64,000 bases of DNA from Apus apus (Eukaryota > Chordata > Aves > Apodiformes > Apodidae). The stretch lies in NCBI RefSeq assembly GCF_020740795.1, contig NC_067283.1, positions 113,341,206 to 113,405,205 of the forward strand, given 5' to 3'. The position numbers and the translations under genes are program-made. Below, in pieces: positions 62,501-64,000 of the stretch (position 1 is the stretch's first letter; each line of letters starts with the position of its first letter). The notes below the pieces were generated by a model. That model saw only the letters and a program-made list of their open reading frames with translations. It was not told the DNA's origin and ran no database searches.

Positions 62501-62815
62501 AAGGGCAGGTGTCAGGAGGATGGGATCAGACTCTTCTCAGTGATGTCCAGTGACAGAACAAGGGGTAGTGGTCACAAACTGGTACACAGGAGGTTTGACC
62601 TAAATATAAGAAAATACTTCTTTACTCTGAGGGTAATAGAGCACTGGAACAGGCTGCCCAGGGAGATTGTTGGAGTCTCCATCCCTGGAGACATTCAAAA
62701 CCTGCCTGGATGTGTTCCTGTGTAATCTGCTCTAGGGGATCCTGCTGGAGCAGTGGGGTTTGACTAGATGATCTCCAGAGGTCCCTTCCAACCCCTACCA
62801 TTCTGTGATTTCTGT
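62501..62815 (+). mobile_element. CR1 3' fragment, forward
   Basis: AGGGCAGGTGTCAGGAGGATG then GGATCAGACTCTTCTCAGTG begins the 3' part. The forward frame reads [19 protein letters not shown]. The end has GACTAGATGATCTCCAGAGG and ATTCTGTGATTTCTGT. It is well preserved, about 315 bases, and inverted relative to the CR1 that ends 188 bases upstream. Confidence 0.93.
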
Positions 62816-64000
62816 CAAAGTCCTGCAAATATTTTTCTATATTTGAAACTAATATCCTGTGTACGTATGCGTGTGTAGTAGGTTGTGAAATGAGGAGGAG
62901 TTCAGTTCTGTGGCAGGGAGGAGTGGATGTATAAGTGAATGCATCTGTTTTCTAGGTATGCTGTTCTTTTTCTGTTTAGTAAAATAGATGTTGAATTATT
63001 ACAGCCTTACAGAGAAGAAGATAATGAAGAAAGCTGTATTTGCTATTCTGCAAAAAGCAGAGTGAATTCAGGAACCCCTTTATAGCCAGATCCCTCATAG
63101 ATTAAGCAGAAAAAGCCAGGAGGTTAACATTAGGTATACAACAAAATAATACACAAAGACAAACTTAAAACTGGGGAGAAAAAGTATGTGATGTTTCTTA
63201 AAGGGAAAATGCACGTTCTGTTTTCCACTGTGGTGTTTGATAGTGCAGGCAACTTCTTAAATGGAATTTTCAGTTTCTTGAGCACTTTTTCCTTAGAAAG
63301 TGGTTGTCTCATCAGGTAGTCTAAATGTAATTGTACAGTTTTTATGTTTTGCATGGGGGTTTGCATTTCTTGTGGAAGTGTTTTCCAGGAATAACAATAC
63401 TTATATCTGGCTGTAGTATTTTCCAGGACTTCCATTCATAGGAAAATGGAAAAGGAACTTGCTTGATGGTACTCTTGCAAACTGACACAACTGGTCAACT
63501 TTTGATCTTGAAACTCAGCTTCTCTTCTCTCCTAAGTGATTAGTACATAACGGAGTCCTTTTGCTTTTGGCAATTTGGGAGGAAAATGCATTTAAACTGT
63601 CTAAGATTTCCAATTGTAAATTTGGCTGTGGTAGATGTCAATAAACATGTCAAAAGGTTTTTTCTACTGAAGTCTTGGTATGTGTTATAGTTTTATTAAT
63701 GCTCTGAATTGCAGTAGCTCCAGTGGAAATCTTAAGTCAGCATTTTGGAAACCAAGGATTTAAATGATACACTTAGGACTGTATTTTAATATTATTTTGA
63801 CAAAGGAGTTTAAAACTAAGAAACAATATTTTCTACAAGAATATTCAAATTCTTGTTTAAACCCAGAATTTTTATGCCTGGACCAAATAATCTTGCTGCA
63901 TTATATGACACAGCTGTATTTGTTTTTATTCAGCATTTTCTTAACAGACTGATTTTTTTGTTTTATTTTAGTAGCATTTATAATTAGTGTGTAGTTTGCT

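Larger units (their letters stand above)
34583..64000 (+). other. SPIDR: SPIDR intron 5 (over 29 kb, open at window end)
   Basis: It starts with GTAAGA and continues past the window. It is AT-rich and carries at least eleven CR1 fragments, a GC-rich block (35250-35480), AAAT and poly-T simple repeats near 53.5 kb, and a possible alternative terminal exon near 53.2 kb. No exon 6 of SPIDR is seen. The stretches 36.0-39.0, 41.9-44.0, 45.0-53.1, 55.0-58.4 and 59.0-61.1 kb hold no repeat, RNA gene or exon that I can support. SPIDR introns are also very long in mammals. Confidence 0.7.

Noticed and set aside
1..64000. LTR retrotransposons, endogenous retroviruses, tRNA or rRNA genes, CRISPR arrays
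   Set aside because: I saw no paired LTRs, gag/pol motifs, tRNA-like folds with A/B boxes or regularly spaced repeats. Very short or highly diverged ones could be missed by eye.

Overview
This window is nuclear DNA from a bird (or a very close archosaur relative). The main evidence is the dense population of CR1 non-LTR retrotransposon fragments. Most end in the avian CR1 3' signature, a run of 8-base units like ATTCTATG on + copies or CATAGAAT on - copies. The window also has long AT-rich introns and two sharp CpG-rich promoter islands (about 10.7-11.3 kb and 19.7-20.9 kb). There are no bacterial features, operons, CRISPR arrays or viral genomes.

Layout. (1) 1-10,990: the 5' end of a gene on the - strand. 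Only its first coding exon (10,990-10,934) is visible. Its 19 residues and exon end match the N-terminus of the ethanolaminephosphotransferase SELENOI/EPT1 family. The rest of 1-10.9 kb is probably its first intron, with several CR1 copies. (2) About 11.4-19.6 kb: intergenic DNA with one clear CR1. (3) 19.7-20.9 kb: CpG island promoter carrying NRF1, CRE, CCAAT, E2F-like and E-box motifs. (4) 20,445-34,582: five consecutive coding exons on the + strand that join in frame into 200 codons. They match the N-terminus of SPIDR (KIAA0146), the scaffold that links BLM helicase and RAD51 in homologous recombination. (5) 34,583-64,000: the start of a very large SPIDR intron 5 (over 29 kb) containing many CR1 copies. 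Exon 6 was not found and probably lies beyond the window.

The two genes are divergently oriented, with about 9.5 kb between their start codons. They have separate CpG islands, so they do not share one compact bidirectional promoter. Nearly all other open reading frames are chance frames, CpG-island artefacts or CR1 remains. I did not find a convincing new biological system. The points most worth a second look are the SELENOI-like paralogue exon beside SPIDR, a GC-rich hairpin-bearing block in intron 5, an antisense 108-codon ORF in intron 3, and a possible alternative terminal exon near 53.2 kb.
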